Source: Candidatus Woesearchaeota archaeon CG10_big_fil_rev_8_21_14_0_10_36_11
Lineage (GTDB): Archaea > Nanobdellota > Nanobdellia > Woesearchaeales > GW2011-AR9
Assembly (NCBI GenBank): GCA_002762845.1
Contig: PCYB01000031.1
Location: 1 to 5,634, forward strand
Direction of reading: 5' to 3'
DNA: 5,634 nucleotides
Shown: positions 4,837-5,634 of the stretch, piece by piece
Layout: every line of letters begins with the position of its first letter
Numbering within the stretch: the stretch's first letter is position 1
Translations under genes and position numbers: made by a program
Notes under the pieces: model-generated
Databases searched by the model: none
What the model saw: the letters and a program-made list of their open reading frames with translations, nothing else
Told to the model about the DNA's origin: nothing

Positions 4837-5634
4837 TTTCTCATGCCGACAATGATGGCAACAACTGCGATTACTACAATAATTGCGACAATCCACCATA
4901 CCAAGCCAGAGACGCTTCCAACTTCTCCTGTTACTTCATCAATTTCAGGCACTTCGCCAGTAACTTCTCCTGTAACCGGTTCTGTCACCTCTCCAGCAAC
5001 AGGAGCTACTTCGCCAGTCGTCTTTTCACCGATGACAAAGTAACTGAAACCAGGCGTTGTCGCAGAGTAATGGATGTACGTCCCATCATCTTCGCCAACA
5101 GTTGTCGTTAATTGTATCCAGTTATCGTTTGCATGCCTAAAAAGTGCAACATTATTTTGGTTCAAACCGTTTTCGGTAAGCCATGCTTTTTCAACTTTGA
5201 AATTAACAATGGTGTCACTCATAACTTCATCTGTTAATGTAACGCCTTTTGTAATTTCAATGTTCCTGTACACTTTTCCTGTAAATGTTTCTACTGAACT
5301 TGGAATGCTGTCAATCTTTGCAACTTTAATCCATGCACCCCAGACCGTTTCAGTCGTGGTAAATCCAATAGAGGTAACACCGATTGCACCGTTTTCAACA
5401 TTAACCGTTGCAGTTTCGCCCGCATTAATTGATGTCCATATTTCCTTTGCAGAGTTACCAGCAACGTTAGCACTTACACCGCCACCAGAACCACTTGAAC
5501 CACCACCACCAGTAGTTGTTGCTGCAGCATCCGCAGCAAGCGTTGTGAACCCGTACGATGCTGATGCGTAATGGCCACTAGGATCGGAACAATTAACTGT
5601 CGCTGTGTAAGCAGTAGAGGCCGTTAAACCAGTA
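4827..5634 (-). CDS. PGF-pre-PGF domain surface protein, C-terminal part
   Basis: The frame is open to the right edge of the window, so the N-terminus is missing; 268 residues are visible. Residues 1-31 (TGLTASTAYTATVNCSDPSG then YGFTT) are the end of an FN3-like beta domain. A glycine/serine linker spans 42-52. Residues 53-203 match the archaeal PGF-pre-PGF domain: a conserved WGAWIKV strand, YRNIEI, then IVNFKVEKAWL, FRHANDNWIQLTT, EDDGTYIHYSATTPGFSYFVIGE. A stalk at 204-240 repeats (T/A)GEV five times. A membrane segment at 244-263 (VWWIVAIIVVIAVVAIIVG) ends in MRKKK, so the chain should be outside with a short positive tail inside. The name of the domain comes from proteins that end in a PGF-CTERM sorting signal; here a plain membrane anchor takes its place. 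The role is probably structural or adhesive at the cell surface. A downstream GTG at 5273 lies inside the domain and is not the start. Confidence 0.86.
   Translation of the reverse strand, partial: TGLTASTAYTATVNCSDPSGHYASASYGFTTLAADAAATTTGGGGSSGSGGGVSANVAGNSAKEIWTSINAGETATVNVENGAIGVTSIGFTTTETVWGAWIKVAKIDSIPSSVETFTGKVYRNIEITKGVTLTDEVMSDTIVNFKVEKAWLTENGLNQNNVALFRHANDNWIQLTTTVGEDDGTYIHYSATTPGFSYFVIGEKTTGEVAPVAGEVTEPVTGEVTGEVPEIDEVTGEVGSVSGLVWWIVAIIVVIAVVAIIVGMRKKK
4920..5018 (-). repeat. TGEV repeat stalk
   Basis: This stretch encodes five (T/A)GEV units separated by 0-6 residues rich in Pro, Val, Glu and Asp (residues 206-238 of the visible protein). At DNA level parts of the units also repeat, for example CTTCGCCAGT appears twice on the plus strand. 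It likely forms an extended, acidic spacer between the folded domain and the membrane anchor. Copy number may vary between strains through slippage. Confidence 0.75.

Noticed and set aside
5074..5571. Plus-strand open frame opposite the surface-protein gene
   Set aside because: Its Pro/Val/Ala-rich product mirrors Gly/Thr-rich codons of the PGF-pre-PGF gene, which has real domain similarity.

Overview
The window looks like a compact, AT-rich archaeal genome, most likely a small-genome DPANN-type lineage (Woesearchaeota/Pacearchaeota-like). Four things point there: TATA-type promoters sit 26-30 bp ahead of most starts, with no Shine-Dalgarno sequences (leaderless pattern); a tRNA gene appears to be interrupted by bulge-helix-bulge introns; one surface protein carries a PGF-pre-PGF domain; and one gene matches a largely archaeal radical SAM family. 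The lineage is an inference from these features. The archaeal assignment is firm; the phylum is not.

Layout, left to right. Bases 1-37 hold the T-rich tail behind a tRNA and perhaps the last codons of an unseen gene. Bases 38-169 (minus) fold as tRNA-Pro(GGG) if two introns are removed, one of 28 nt in the D-loop and one of 30 nt in the T-loop. A TATA element at 193-205 lies equally far from the tRNA 5' end and from the start of a 60-codon plus-strand gene (228-410). A minus-strand gene (407-1027) joins a nucleoside 2-deoxyribosyltransferase-like domain to a DUF1653 domain. Back to back with it is an HD-GYP-like metal-dependent phosphohydrolase (1135-2046, plus), whose 3' end overlaps a minus-strand cysteine-rich lipoprotein gene (2026-2517). 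Upstream of the lipoprotein on the same strand is a COG1031-like radical SAM protein (2550-4010), which is divergent from a deoxynucleoside kinase (4104-4796, plus). The window closes with the 3' part of a large membrane-anchored surface protein (4827-5634, minus) with an FN3-like end, a Gly-rich linker, a PGF-pre-PGF domain, a TGEV-repeat stalk and a C-terminal membrane anchor.

Functional themes. The deoxynucleoside kinase and the deoxyribosyltransferase-like fusion both suggest salvage or processing of deoxynucleosides, which would suit a host-dependent cell, but they are not in one operon. The lipoprotein and the PGF-pre-PGF protein are cell-surface products that share short T-G-x-x-V motifs. 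The most unusual element is the doubly interrupted tRNA: its introns break exactly the two loops that dock to form the tRNA elbow. No mobile element, CRISPR array or rRNA was seen, and no stretch over 300 bases lacks a gene.
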